DNA of 44,979 bases from an uncultured bacterium (lineage in GTDB: Bacteria > Cloacimonadota > Cloacimonadia > Cloacimonadales > Cloacimonadaceae), in contig CALLHY010000055.1 in NCBI GenBank assembly GCA_938009275.1, positions 1 to 44,979 on the forward strand. The letters run 5' to 3'. A model generated the notes under the pieces. The model was given only the letters and a program-made list of their open reading frames with translations. It was not told where the DNA came from and ran no database searches. Each line of letters opens with the position of its first letter. Positions within the stretch are counted from its first letter, which is position 1. The position numbers and the translations under genes are program-made. Positions 17,091 to 26,900 of this stretch are shown piece after piece.

Positions 17091-19537
17091 TCGTTCCCTT
17101 CTTTCACGGTGCGAAACTCCATGCGGGATATATACTTGATCTGCAATACAGTAAAGCCCATCAGCAAAAGGCTTAGCATCCATGCCATGGTGGTTGCCAT
17201 GCCAAACTTCAGGTATAGATACGCCTTTTCAAAGATTAGCAAATCCGCCACCCGTGTGGCTTCATTAGGCCCGCCAAAGGTCATAACCAATATAAAGTCA
17301 CTGGACTGCGCCGCCACAATAAAAGCGGCAATAAGCTGAATGATTATCAGGGCTTTTAGGCTGGGGAATACAATGAAGCGTATTTTGGACAAAAAGCCTG
17401 CTCCATCGATGTCCGCTGCTTCATAAAGTTCATTGGGGATATTCTTTAGCGCGGCAAGATAGATTAGGCTACCCGGCCCCATTCCTGCCCACACACTGGG
17501 GATAACCACACAGAGCATCGCCAGGGCTTCGCTTTGAATCCAGCGGCTTTTGGGCAAACCGAAGAAGGTAAGTATCTGATTTAGTGCTCCGGCATCTCCG
17601 GGATTGTAAAGCAGCTTCCACAAATAGATTACTATTACTCCGCTTATCACCGCAGGCAGGTAATAGATAACCCTGTATAGCAGCTTCGCCCGGCTAACTT
17701 CCTGCAGCATGATTGCCAATATGATGGGCGGAAAGAAGCCCAAGCCCAGTGACAAGCCCATATAATACAGCGTTTTGCCAACCGATGCCCACCAGGTGGG
17801 GTCGTATAGCACATCCGCCAGATTGCCAAAGCCAATAAAGGGGCTGCTGCCCACGAGGTTAAAGTCCTGTGCCGCCATTATACTACCGGAAATCATTGGC
17901 ACATACTTCCATACAAAGATGCTGATAACTGCCGGAGCAAGCAGCAGCACAGTCCAAAACATATATCTGCCGCTCATGCTGCGTTGCACTTTGTATTCGG
18001 GACTAAGGATTTTCCACACCCGCCACAGCGTGAAAGCGAAGGCAAAGATGATAAGTGCTGCCACTACAGCGGCAAAGCGTTCGCGCTTGCTGCGCACTTC
18101 TTTGGGCAGGGTGCCAATCATTTCGGCATTGGTGCGCGCCTGTGCATTTTGCAGCACCTGGGCTATAATGCGGCGTCTTTGCTGCGGGTCTGAGCCCAGC
18201 TTGCCGGAAAGCTCCATGCCAATAAGCTCATCCAGCGGATAGGTCATAAATTCATATACCTTTTGACAGTTATCGCCAAAAGGCTCCGGCTTACCCTCGC
18301 GCATAGCCGTTTCAAAGGTTTCCAGCCAGCCTTGCGGGGCATAACGCAGGTATTCCGAATAGCCGTAACGCTTTAGGAACACGGGATTCTGCATACGCCC
18401 AAAGCCGTTGTCCACCATCACCTTCAAGCGTATCTGACGCGCTTCTTCGCTATCATAAAAGCGGATATACTTCCAGGCGGCTTCACGCACCAACTGCGGG
18501 TCACGCTCGCCCAATCCGGCATTGTTGCTTATTCCGGCACCGCTAAAGATGCCCATCATCCGGCAATTAATCTCGCTTCCTCCCTGCCCCGAGGGACCGG
18601 CGGGGCTGGGAGCAAAACCGTAGAGATTGGGGTCGTATCTACCGCCCATGTTTTGCTGCGAAAGATAGTCCATGCGCATGCCAATTTTGCCATCGCTCCA
18701 AAGGTGTCCCCAATCGCCATCACGCTGCGCATAGCCTCGCTGAGCTTTGCCTTTTGCGTCTTGCCAGGGCTCTGCTGCCAATCGCAGGTAATACTCCATT
18801 GCAGCTATTCCGGCTGGAGAGGCAAAGCTGGCATGCCACTTTTCTGTTTGTGGGTCAAACTGAACGGCATCACCTCCCGCAGCCCACAAAAAGGGTAGCC
18901 AGTCATAAGCTGCCTGCGGACCAATTGCCAACACCGTACCGTGGGTGTTGTTAGCGGGGTCGCTTAGCTTTTTGGAAAAGGCGATAAATTCGTCCCAATT
19001 GCGGGGCGCAACATTGGGATTAAGCCCTACTTTCTTAAAGAGGTCTTTGCGATACATCAGCACCCGCACCAGGGTTTCATAGGGCAATGCCCAGGTTTTC
19101 GTGCTGTCTTCACCTTTCTTTTTGCGGCGGATAACCTGCCAAACAGGCGGTTCCACACGCAGAGCCATGTCTTCCGGGCTTTCGAGACGAATGAACTCAT
19201 CCAGAGGATATAGCAGATTGTTTTGAATGTATGTGTCGCTTTGACGGAAGTTTACGTACAAAATGTCTGGTGCCACACCGCCGGCTATTGCCAAAAGCGG
19301 CCCGGAATCTAAATCCATCCCCTCTATCTTTATACCAGAAAAAGCCTGCAATTCTATCTCAGGATACTTTTGCCGAAAGGCAGCCACCACCGCTAAATTG
19401 GCTTTGCTATTGGCATCGGTTTTGCGCGGATCAGGAAGTTCGAACACCCTTAGCACCACGTGTTTTGCCGAGGCACAAAGCGTGTTTGCGCCAAAGATGA
19501 GCAGCATCAACATTAGTACCATGGGATGTTTTTTCAT
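17087..19537 (-). CDS. Solute-binding protein fused to MalF-type ABC permease
   Basis: One 816-residue chain joins two transporter parts. A signal sequence (MKKHPMVLMLMLLIFGANTLCASA) leads into a family 1 extracellular solute-binding protein (about 25-470: FRQKYPEIELQ, AGGVAPDILYV, WALPYET..VLMYRKDLF, WDEFIAFSKKL, FLWAAGGDAV). A membrane segment near 487-505 follows, then a MalF-type permease with the EAA loop ELYEAADIDGAGFLSKIRFI at about 704-723. In most sugar importers these are separate genes; here each transporter has its binding protein tethered. The start used is the ATG at 19535-19537; a TTG six codons upstream is possible, and no clear ribosome binding site is seen for either. It is the first gene of the glycan operon. 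No ATPase subunit gene is nearby, so a shared MsmX/MalK-type ATPase elsewhere is likely. Confidence 0.9.
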   Translation of the reverse strand: MKKHPMVLMLMLLIFGANTLCASAKHVVLRVFELPDPRKTDANSKANLAVVAAFRQKYPEIELQAFSGIKIEGMDLDSGPLLAIAGGVAPDILYVNFRQSDTYIQNNLLYPLDEFIRLESPEDMALRVEPPVWQVIRRKKKGEDSTKTWALPYETLVRVLMYRKDLFKKVGLNPNVAPRNWDEFIAFSKKLSDPANNTHGTVLAIGPQAAYDWLPFLWAAGGDAVQFDPQTEKWHASFASPAGIAAMEYYLRLAAEPWQDAKGKAQRGYAQRDGDWGHLWSDGKIGMRMDYLSQQNMGGRYDPNLYGFAPSPAGPSGQGGSEINCRMMGIFSGAGISNNAGLGERDPQLVREAAWKYIRFYDSEEARQIRLKVMVDNGFGRMQNPVFLKRYGYSEYLRYAPQGWLETFETAMREGKPEPFGDNCQKVYEFMTYPLDELIGMELSGKLGSDPQQRRRIIAQVLQNAQARTNAEMIGTLPKEVRSKRERFAAVVAALIIFAFAFTLWRVWKILSPEYKVQRSMSGRYMFWTVLLLAPAVISIFVWKYVPMISGSIMAAQDFNLVGSSPFIGFGNLADVLYDPTWWASVGKTLYYMGLSLGLGFFPPIILAIMLQEVSRAKLLYRVIYYLPAVISGVIVIYLWKLLYNPGDAGALNQILTFFGLPKSRWIQSEALAMLCVVIPSVWAGMGPGSLIYLAALKNIPNELYEAADIDGAGFLSKIRFIVFPSLKALIIIQLIAAFIVAAQSSDFILVMTFGGPNEATRVADLLIFEKAYLYLKFGMATTMAWMLSLLLMGFTVLQIKYISRMEFRTVKEGNE

Positions 19538-19749
19538 TTCGCACAGTGAAGACAACTGCCATTCTTTGTCAAGATGAAATATTCACTTGCATCCCCCCCC
19601 TTTTTCATGCATGCATCAATCATATATCATAAACTCTAACCCAATGTTGCAACCCCGTATCACTTTGATGAATGAGATAAAACCTTATTAGGTGCTGAGC
19701 AGGCTCTTTAATTTCATATTGCTTGGAGTGGGGTGACGTCACTCTCCAC

Positions 19750-19810
19750 AAGCTTTCAACAAGCTTCTTTAAGCTTCTTTAAGCTTTCTTTAAGCTTCTA
19801 TAAGCCTCTC
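19750..19810. repeat. Helically phased AAGCTT tandem repeat
   Basis: AAGCTT or a one-base variant starts at 19750, 19761, 19771, 19781, 19792 and 19802, a period of 10 to 11 bases (mean about 10.4). The units follow the loose pattern AAGCTTCTTT. The spacing equals one DNA helical turn. Confidence 0.8.
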
Positions 19811-19826
19811 AAGTTCGCTTTTTTCC

Positions 19827-19962
19827 CCTTGCTTATGAGGGTTTATCATATCTCTATCCCCCCTTAATCAAGCGTTAACTATTAACGCTTGATTAAGGGG
19901 GGATTAACGCTTGATGGACATTGATGAGCAAGGAAGATACTATGCGAGAAGGTCTTATGTGA
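19827..19962 (+). repeat. 136-bp dispersed repeat, copy 1, with internal 21-bp palindrome
   Basis: This segment is the reverse complement of 39826-39961 with about ten mismatches and no gaps. At its centre CCCCCCTTAATCAAGCGTTAA (19858-19878) and its exact complement (19882-19902) flank a three-base loop, and a further half-site ATTAACGCTTGAT follows at 19903-19915. Short TGTGATTA direct repeats continue past the end to about 19976. Confidence 0.88.
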
Positions 19963-20037
19963 TTATGTGATTATCCAGATCATCCACAGATTAACCTCAT
20001 AACCCCCGAATGCATCTGGCATGATATAGGCATCCTT

Positions 20038-22896
20038 TTACAACGCAAGCCCAATTATGGTGATGTCGTCCCTTTGTTTATGCACTTTCAGCATATCATC
20101 TATCAGGTTTTTACAGCTCTCTTGCTGCTCAATAAATGGCTTGTCGGATATGGAGCTGATGAATTCCAGCCATTGGGTGTGCCCCATGCGTATTGGCTTA
20201 TCTATGTTTTCCACTGGTTGATCAACGATGCCATCGGTGTAAAGGTAGAACAGGTCGGACTTGCTATAGGATAATGTGGTTTCGGAAAAGTTTAGATGGC
20301 TGTGCCATTTAATGCCGCCCAAGCCATATTTGCTGCCTCTGATATGATGCAAGCTACCCCCAGATTTGTGCAATAAATGTAGCCCGGCACCACTGAAGCA
20401 TACTTCATCTGCAGCTTTATCAAAACGCAAGAGGGCAATCTCAATTCCATCCTGCTGAGTGTGCTCCATATCCTGATGCAGTGCCTTGCCTATCTCGCTG
20501 TGCATAGTGCTAAGTATCTGCCCTGGTTCCCGCATGCCAATATCGCGTACCAGCTTATCCAACACCGCATTTACCGTCATGGATAACAGCGCGCCTGGTA
20601 CGCCATGTCCCGTGCAGTCAATCACAGCAAAAAAGATTGTGTCACTGCTAACGGCATGCATCCAATAGAAATCGCCACCAACTATGTCGCGAGGCTGCCA
20701 GATTACGAAATGCTTGCGAAATAGCCTGATCATTTCTTCCTGCTGGGGTAGAATGGATTTTTGGATGAGGGCAGCGTATTCTATTGATTCCTGAATGCGC
20801 AACTGCCTCTCTTTTAGCTCAGCAGTACGTTCTTCTACTGTCTGTTCCAAATCTTGATTACGCTTTTTTAGCTGTCGGGTGCGCCAGCGAATTAGATAGA
20901 AAACACCTAATCCCGCAAGAACTGAGTATATAAGATATGCCCACCAGGTTAAGTAGAATGGATGAAGAATGCGAAACTCAATGGTGGGAGAATGGAGTTT
21001 ATGTCCCATTTCTGTGGTGGCGGTCACAGTTAGCCTGTAAAACCCAGGCTTAAGACCGTCAAACCTTAATTCCGGGGTGAAAGGGATCTGAACAGGATAC
21101 TTATTATAACCACTTAATTTATACTCTAACTGACACTTCTCTGGATATAGGCTGTTGATAATGAAGATTGGGAAGCGTATTGTGCGTGTGCTATGATTAA
21201 AACTTCGCATCATGCTTGATGAATATGCCTTTTCATTAACCCAATAACCTGGGATTACCAGATTTTCCTGTTTAGTTGGAGACCTGAACAGATACAACGA
21301 TTGACCACATACTACCAGAACCCTTCCCTTTGATTCTCCTAGAAATATCCTACCTTCTGGTGCCCCCCATCTTTCTGTAATGTACCTCGGGACACCTTCT
21401 TGGTCAACCACTACCATTTTTGACCGAAGCCCTAAAATAAGGTTGTTGCCAATTACTAAAGCTCCGAATATCTCTTCTTTTGTCGTTAGTTTGTTCAAGT
21501 CAAATGAATGCCATTTATTGTCGATTAAGTATATTAGCTGTTCGTTGTTTGATAGCATAAGTTCGGCATTTGATGATACCGTTAATTTTAACATTTTGTA
21601 AGAACGATAGTCGAACACTGGATCATCATCATTTTTCACTATGCGACCATTAGCAAACTTTCTAATGTATAGGTTCGGATTCTCTTTCCCATCTTCAGAA
21701 CAAATAACATAGAACTCACCAGATTTACCTTGTATAAACCAATGCACATTAGGCAATAGAGTTATCTTGCCGGTGGATAACTCTATGAAATGCGACGGGT
21801 ACGACACTTTTACAAAGTTTACATCAGTTGAATCAACAGAGCATTCACTTGGAGTAGCCTCACCACCATATCTTGTGTAACGTGCATTTGCATCCTTTCC
21901 AAGCTTATAAAGAACTTCCCCTTTCACATAGATTAAATCGTGGTCAACAGCAAATGAGGATAAGCCCGAATAATCATCGTTTAATCTTGATGATAGGCGT
22001 ATCTGATTTGGCAGTTTCTTGCCTGCGGCATTGAATACGCGTTCAAGACCTACATTGGTAATAACCGCCTTGGGCCTCCCTTCCATTGTTACAACATCAC
22101 AAGTATTCGGATTCATAAGATATGTATGTGTAGTAGTACTTCCAATAAACTCATATCTCTCGTCATATTCTGTTACAACCGTGAGTCCGCTACTTAAATC
22201 ATAGTAATGAATCTTCTTATCACGATTGAAGTATATCCTGTCTCTCATATAATCAGGTCTGGTATTAAACATGACAATCACAGCACCTATTTCGGACTTA
22301 AGCTGTTTGGGTGTCAATTTTTGTCTGATTAACAATCTGTTCCTTAGCTTCTCAGTGTCGAAGTCTTTGATAGAAAAATTGAAGTAACCATCCTTGATCT
22401 CCTTGTTTACAATAACTTGATTGCCATGAAAATTGTAGATGGTGTTCCATGGTACTTGCGAGGATAAATCGTACAGATCATTTTCGATTACTTGATTGGT
22501 TTTCCCTTGCATAATCGGGGTAAACCAATTATCAGTCGGAACTATGGACATTTGGGTACTTGTTCGGTACCATAATGCATTGTTAATCAATCTAGCGTTC
22601 TGGAGATAGTAAGGCTCAATATCAGGTAACTTAATCGTGCTCAGTGTCTGTAGGCTGCCATTAATCAATTGAAACATAGTACATTGATATGCCCGGTCGA
22701 ACTTAAGGTTAGGTGTCATAACTATGAGCGTTCTCCCATCCTCATGTGTTACTTTTTTGGTTACAATATTCGAATAAGGCAATGTTAACAATTCGCCAGT
22801 ATCTATGTTAATGATAGTGTTGTCAGGGTACTTATACTTACTATAAAAAAAAGGAAAACACTCCCTCCCGCGCCACTGTAAGAATGTTGTAATCAC
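20038..22896 (-). CDS. SpoIIE/PP2C sensor phosphatase, C-terminal part of a frameshifted gene
   Basis: This reading frame holds most of the second sensor phosphatase of the operon. After a large beta-rich periplasmic region come a Y_Y_Y-type Ig-like domain (PVQIPFTPELRFDGLKPGFYRLTV), a membrane segment at about 651-670, a coiled coil (QLKKRNQDLEQTVEERTAELKER split over 675-700) and the SpoIIE phosphatase domain: DIVGGDFYWM, DCTGHGVPGA, FYLYTDGIVDQ, RDDITIIGL, which carry the metal-binding aspartates. True homology starts just after the A8 run at 22845-22852; the first residues of this frame (before YSKYKYPDN) are out of register. Joined to the 22841-23878 frame it gives about 1280 residues, equal to its intact neighbour. 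By family it should dephosphorylate the SiaC-type protein. Confidence 0.85.
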   Translation of the reverse strand: MITTFLQWRGRECFPFFYSKYKYPDNTIINIDTGELLTLPYSNIVTKKVTHEDGRTLIVMTPNLKFDRAYQCTMFQLINGSLQTLSTIKLPDIEPYYLQNARLINNALWYRTSTQMSIVPTDNWFTPIMQGKTNQVIENDLYDLSSQVPWNTIYNFHGNQVIVNKEIKDGYFNFSIKDFDTEKLRNRLLIRQKLTPKQLKSEIGAVIVMFNTRPDYMRDRIYFNRDKKIHYYDLSSGLTVVTEYDERYEFIGSTTTHTYLMNPNTCDVVTMEGRPKAVITNVGLERVFNAAGKKLPNQIRLSSRLNDDYSGLSSFAVDHDLIYVKGEVLYKLGKDANARYTRYGGEATPSECSVDSTDVNFVKVSYPSHFIELSTGKITLLPNVHWFIQGKSGEFYVICSEDGKENPNLYIRKFANGRIVKNDDDPVFDYRSYKMLKLTVSSNAELMLSNNEQLIYLIDNKWHSFDLNKLTTKEEIFGALVIGNNLILGLRSKMVVVDQEGVPRYITERWGAPEGRIFLGESKGRVLVVCGQSLYLFRSPTKQENLVIPGYWVNEKAYSSSMMRSFNHSTRTIRFPIFIINSLYPEKCQLEYKLSGYNKYPVQIPFTPELRFDGLKPGFYRLTVTATTEMGHKLHSPTIEFRILHPFYLTWWAYLIYSVLAGLGVFYLIRWRTRQLKKRNQDLEQTVEERTAELKERQLRIQESIEYAALIQKSILPQQEEMIRLFRKHFVIWQPRDIVGGDFYWMHAVSSDTIFFAVIDCTGHGVPGALLSMTVNAVLDKLVRDIGMREPGQILSTMHSEIGKALHQDMEHTQQDGIEIALLRFDKAADEVCFSGAGLHLLHKSGGSLHHIRGSKYGLGGIKWHSHLNFSETTLSYSKSDLFYLYTDGIVDQPVENIDKPIRMGHTQWLEFISSISDKPFIEQQESCKNLIDDMLKVHKQRDDITIIGLAL

Positions 22897-23878
22897 TGTT
22901 AGAAATAGATGTAAGAGGTATCTGTTTCCGTGGAATCAGCTTCATCTGACTGAAGTCAAAAACATATGTTTTAACTATTGTGGTTTTCCCATCGCCATAC
23001 TCAGTAACGATAACAGGCTGTTTATCATCTTTTATTATGCCTAATAGCAATTCTTTGTCATTAAATGCAATGGTGTGGCTTGTCGAAAAGTCTGCCGGAA
23101 TGAATACTATCTGTTTACCCTGGTTCTTTGTAATTATTAAGCCGCTCCCTCCAACCGAAGCTACACTATACCAACTTCTTACATTAGCTCCATCAGTAAT
23201 ATTAGGAATACTAAACTTTACTTGCCCCTGTTTTGTGTGTATCTCGATAACCACAGAATTGCTGTTGGCTTGATCTCCTACAATCCTTACAAGAGATAGC
23301 TTCTCCTCCCATAAGTCATCACACAATGTGCCAGAGTCATCAATTTGATAGCCTTTGTACTGAGTATATACCCATCTCTGTTTATCTAATACAGCGTAAC
23401 CAAGTCTTCCATAACAGAGAATACTGTTGTTTGCGCTATATTGAAATTGAATTCTGTCTCGAATGGGAAACTTATATCTGATTATGCTGTACCCATTCCA
23501 CTTATAAACAGCCTGCCTACCTACAAAGTACGTGCCGTGAACCTCGGTGAATACTGCTTGAATGGTGTCTTGTTTTACTTTCTCATACTTATTGAATAGA
23601 TCAATGAAGTAGTTTCCAGTAAACAAGAAGCACTTTGCTCTCTGTCCTTGTACAGAGAATAATGGCAGTCCGTTTGGATCCTTACCAATATAGTTGGTTA
23701 CTTCAGGATAACCATCAGAAAACTTGAACGTTTTTGCTAAGCTCTGCTGACTGACTATATCCTTGTATTCTTTCAAGTATTGAGATAATTCAGTCTTAGC
23801 AACAGAAGAGCTAAGCACACCAAGCACCAGAGCGATACCAACAATGGCTAATAAACAGCGAATACATTTAGGCTGCAT
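22841..23878 (-). CDS. SpoIIE/PP2C sensor phosphatase, N-terminal part of a frameshifted gene
   Basis: This frame encodes a signal sequence (core LLAIVGIALVLGVLSSSVA) and the first third of a periplasmic sensor head. It is clearly paralogous to the start of the next gene upstream: YKWNGYSIIRYKFPIRDRI and LGYAVLDKQRWVYT match YQWNGYAFKKYLFPNDDRI and HGFAVLDSGKWVYT. GGAGG stands seven bases before the ATG, and the gene follows the intact paralogue by 41 bases. It ends at TAG (22841-22843) directly after a run of eight T on the coding strand, where removal of one T would continue into the 20038-22896 frame. As it stands it would make a secreted 345-residue fragment without phosphatase. Confidence 0.8.
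   Translation of the reverse strand: MQPKCIRCLLAIVGIALVLGVLSSSVAKTELSQYLKEYKDIVSQQSLAKTFKFSDGYPEVTNYIGKDPNGLPLFSVQGQRAKCFLFTGNYFIDLFNKYEKVKQDTIQAVFTEVHGTYFVGRQAVYKWNGYSIIRYKFPIRDRIQFQYSANNSILCYGRLGYAVLDKQRWVYTQYKGYQIDDSGTLCDDLWEEKLSLVRIVGDQANSNSVVIEIHTKQGQVKFSIPNITDGANVRSWYSVASVGGSGLIITKNQGKQIVFIPADFSTSHTIAFNDKELLLGIIKDDKQPVIVTEYGDGKTTIVKTYVFDFSQMKLIPRKQIPLTSISNSDYNILTVAREGVFSFFL
22845..22852 (-). other. Frameshift site in an A8/T8 homopolymer
   Basis: The coding strand reads TCC followed by eight T and then ATAG. With eight T the frame closes at TAG; with seven it reads on as FSFFYSKYKYPDN into the long phosphatase frame. It may be a real mutation, a slippage switch, or a sequencing error in a homopolymer. 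Confidence 0.85.
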
Positions 23879-23919
23879 TGTTTGCCTCCAGGGTTACTAA
23901 TAATTGTACAGCATTGGTC

Positions 23920-26900
23920 TCATCTTAGCTTAAGCCCAACCACTGTTATATCATCACGTTGCTCATGGTATTCGAGCAGCAGTTTAATCTTCTCGTTTAT
24001 TGCCTGTTCTTGAATACCCATATCGGTTTTTACTGTTGCAGAAAGCAATTCTATCAATTTAGCTTGCCCAAATCTAACCAGGCGGTCTCTTTGTGGTAGG
24101 GGCTGATCAACTATACCGTCTGTATAAAGATAAACGGTCATGCCGGGATTATGCGGAATTGTGTGTTCATTCAGTTGCAGTTCCGATCTCCAGCGTAGTC
24201 CGCCCAAGCCGCGTTTATCCCCTCTAATCTGAATAATCCCCTCTGTGGCATTGCTGTGGTATAGCAAGTGCAATCCGGCACCACAAAAGACCAAAGATTC
24301 CGGACTTATCTTTAGCAATGATATTTCCACGCCATCTTGCTGAGTATGCTCTTTATCCTGGTGAAGGGCGATGCTAATCTCACGGTGTAATGATTGCAGA
24401 ATTTCGGCAGGTTCATTTAGCCCATCATCTTTAATTATGTGATTTAGCAAAGAGTAAACTGTCATAGACATCAATGCTCCCGGAACGCCATGCCCTGTGC
24501 AGTCGATTACAGCAAAGTACACGATGCCTGTGGCGGTTTTGTGCATCCAATAAAAGTCACCGCCAACCGTGTCGCGCGGTTTCCAGATTACAAAGTGCTC
24601 GGCGAATGCATCCAGCATGTCTGCTTCCTGGGGCAGAGTAGATTGCTGGATTAAGGAAGCATAGTCTATAGATTGCTTGATGTGCTGCTGACGTTCTTGC
24701 AATTCATGTGTTCGAACCGCGATGGTTTTTTCCAGCGATGCGTTCCGCGCCTCGAGCTGACGTATTCTAAGGCGGTATAGATACCTTCCCAATACAAATA
24801 ACAGAATTGCATATAGCAGATAAGCCCACCAGGTGCCATAGATAGGCGGCTTGATGATAAAGAATACGCTTAGCGTTTTTGCCCTGCGCCCTATTGGGGA
24901 GGTGGCGTTTATCTGAAACTCATATCTCCCCGGAGGCAACCTGGGGTATTCTATCTGGGGAGTGTAATCACGCTGCTTCCATTCTTTCTCGTAGCCAAGC
25001 AGTCTATAAGCAAGCTTCATTTTCTCGGGGAAGATGGTATTAAGAATGTCCACAGCGAAGATAACGTTATTCCTATTGTGCTTTAGGGTAACCAAGGAGG
25101 CAGCATTATAGCTCTTTCCATTTGCAATCAGCCTGGGAACAAGCAAAGTAGCGCCATCGGCTTCCGGGGCAAAGCGGTAAACAGTTTTATCGCTAAGAAT
25201 GTAGATATTACCGGCATTTATATAAAGATCGTCTATCCGCTCGGGTATGCCATCCTTTTGGGTAAAGAGGAAGCTTTGATTACTAGGAATTGATAACCGC
25301 ACCACAGCAGAATCAAAAGCAAGCCAAAGCTCGTTTCTTCTTGCGGCAACAGACCTCAAACTGCCAAAGCGGGAGTATTGCTCCAAAGAGACAAATCTCC
25401 AAGTATTACGCTCTGGGTAATGCAGTATGCCATTTAGCTCTATGCCAAACTTGTTACCAATGTGATGCACTTTGTATTCAGGATATTGGTTGTTGGTGAT
25501 GGTAAGCACTAAGTCGCTATCATCCAATTCCAGCCTACCGTTCCGATATCGGCTAAAGCGCATCTGCTGCTTACCATCGGGACTCTCTATGTGGAGGATA
25601 TATACGCTACTGTATTCTTTATCTTCACATACCAAGGCACTCATCCAAGTGGGTTGAAATATTGCCACATCATTCTTCATATCATACAATATACTGGGGA
25701 AATGCAAGGTGCTGCCAGAGCCGTGCTTAATTTCGATATCATTAGGCAAGTAAAGCTCTCTGTCGGATTTAATTACAGCATATTCGTAATAGTAACCTTC
25801 ATCTCTCTTGTTAGCAATAAATCTATGATAAGGCATCAATATCATATTTTCCGATATCAAGCTTGGCGCAGTATGGGGTTTTAACACGTTATGCAGCATA
25901 TGCTTTTTGTACCTATCTTCTAAAAGTAGCCTGAGTGCAGTGGCTTCGCCAGTCTGGCTTTCTCCTTTAGCAGTAACAGTATAAGTGAAGTCATTATCCA
26001 TATCCAAAACCGTATCTCCCAGAAGTGAGATGCCTGTATTTGTCATCGACCTGTTTTTTGATTTGGATTTAATGCTAAAAACCTCAGGACGCTGTGAAGA
26101 TAAGTAGTGAACTTGCCTATTATCCCCTGAGCCTATGGCTGCTCTGTTCTCTATTAGGAAGTATCTCTCTTTTGCTTTACTTACCTTACTTACCTTCTTA
26201 AGAGGTCTAAAGGTATCACCAACTTGTGAAACAAGAGATAAGTATGAAGCTCCCCACATGAAATATCCTGTACCCCAAGCAGTTTTCCATATTCTGGTAT
26301 AAGCATCTGCGGGGATGGTGTTTACAGCTATGCAGGGTTGGTTTAAGTTAAGTAGGTGTAGCTGCTCTTTTCCGGCTACTAATAAACTATTTCCAGCTTT
26401 ATTGAAGCTTAACAGCTTCAGCTTGTTTGCGGGGTCGGTAACCTTTATTGTTCTTTTAAGACCTTCATAGTAAAGATTATGCAGAGTAATGGTATGTATA
26501 CCCGGCTTATCGGCTTCGGTGCTCGAATAAATCAGGTTATTGTGTTCAAAGATGTAACCATCAGTAGAAATACTGGCGGTAGCTACAGGATTTAGATACG
26601 CCACGTTTTTGTAGAGCTTGTACACTTTCAGCTTATCGCCACTTCCAGTTCTATGCGGAACTAAATTTTCGTCTTTATCTTCATCTAATATAAGATAGCT
26701 GTATTCATCAGGCTTATAGTCTTTCGCCGGGATATAGTAGTCTATCTGTGCTGAAGTTCCCAAGTCTTGGAGGGAAGTGATGAACAGGCTATCCCCGCGA
26801 GTGTGGTAAACATAATCGGCATCGCAAGTGACTATGGTGCTTTTCTCATTTAGGATTTGTTTAACAAAATTCTTATTCTCTTCATCGAACTTAAATAACG

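Larger units (their letters stand above)
19556..20037. other. Repeat-rich intergenic island upstream of the glycan operon
   Basis: This 480-bp gap has no gene. From the operon side it holds a C-run (about 19591-19599), ATGCATGCAT (about 19605-19614), the phased AAGCTT array and the first copy of a 136-bp repeat. A TTGACA-like hexamer lies near 19568-19573 on the minus strand without a clear -10, so the operon promoter could not be placed. Confidence 0.6.

Noticed and set aside
19858..19902. Simple rho-independent terminator for the phosphatase gene
   Set aside because: The palindrome has G/C-runs outside and no T-run after it, lies 136 bases past the stop, and recurs as part of a 136-bp repeat.
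22841..22896. Programmed frameshift of the classical slippery-heptamer type
   Set aside because: The intact paralogue reads through without it, and no pseudoknot or stop-assisted site was recognised; a homopolymer indel is the simpler explanation.
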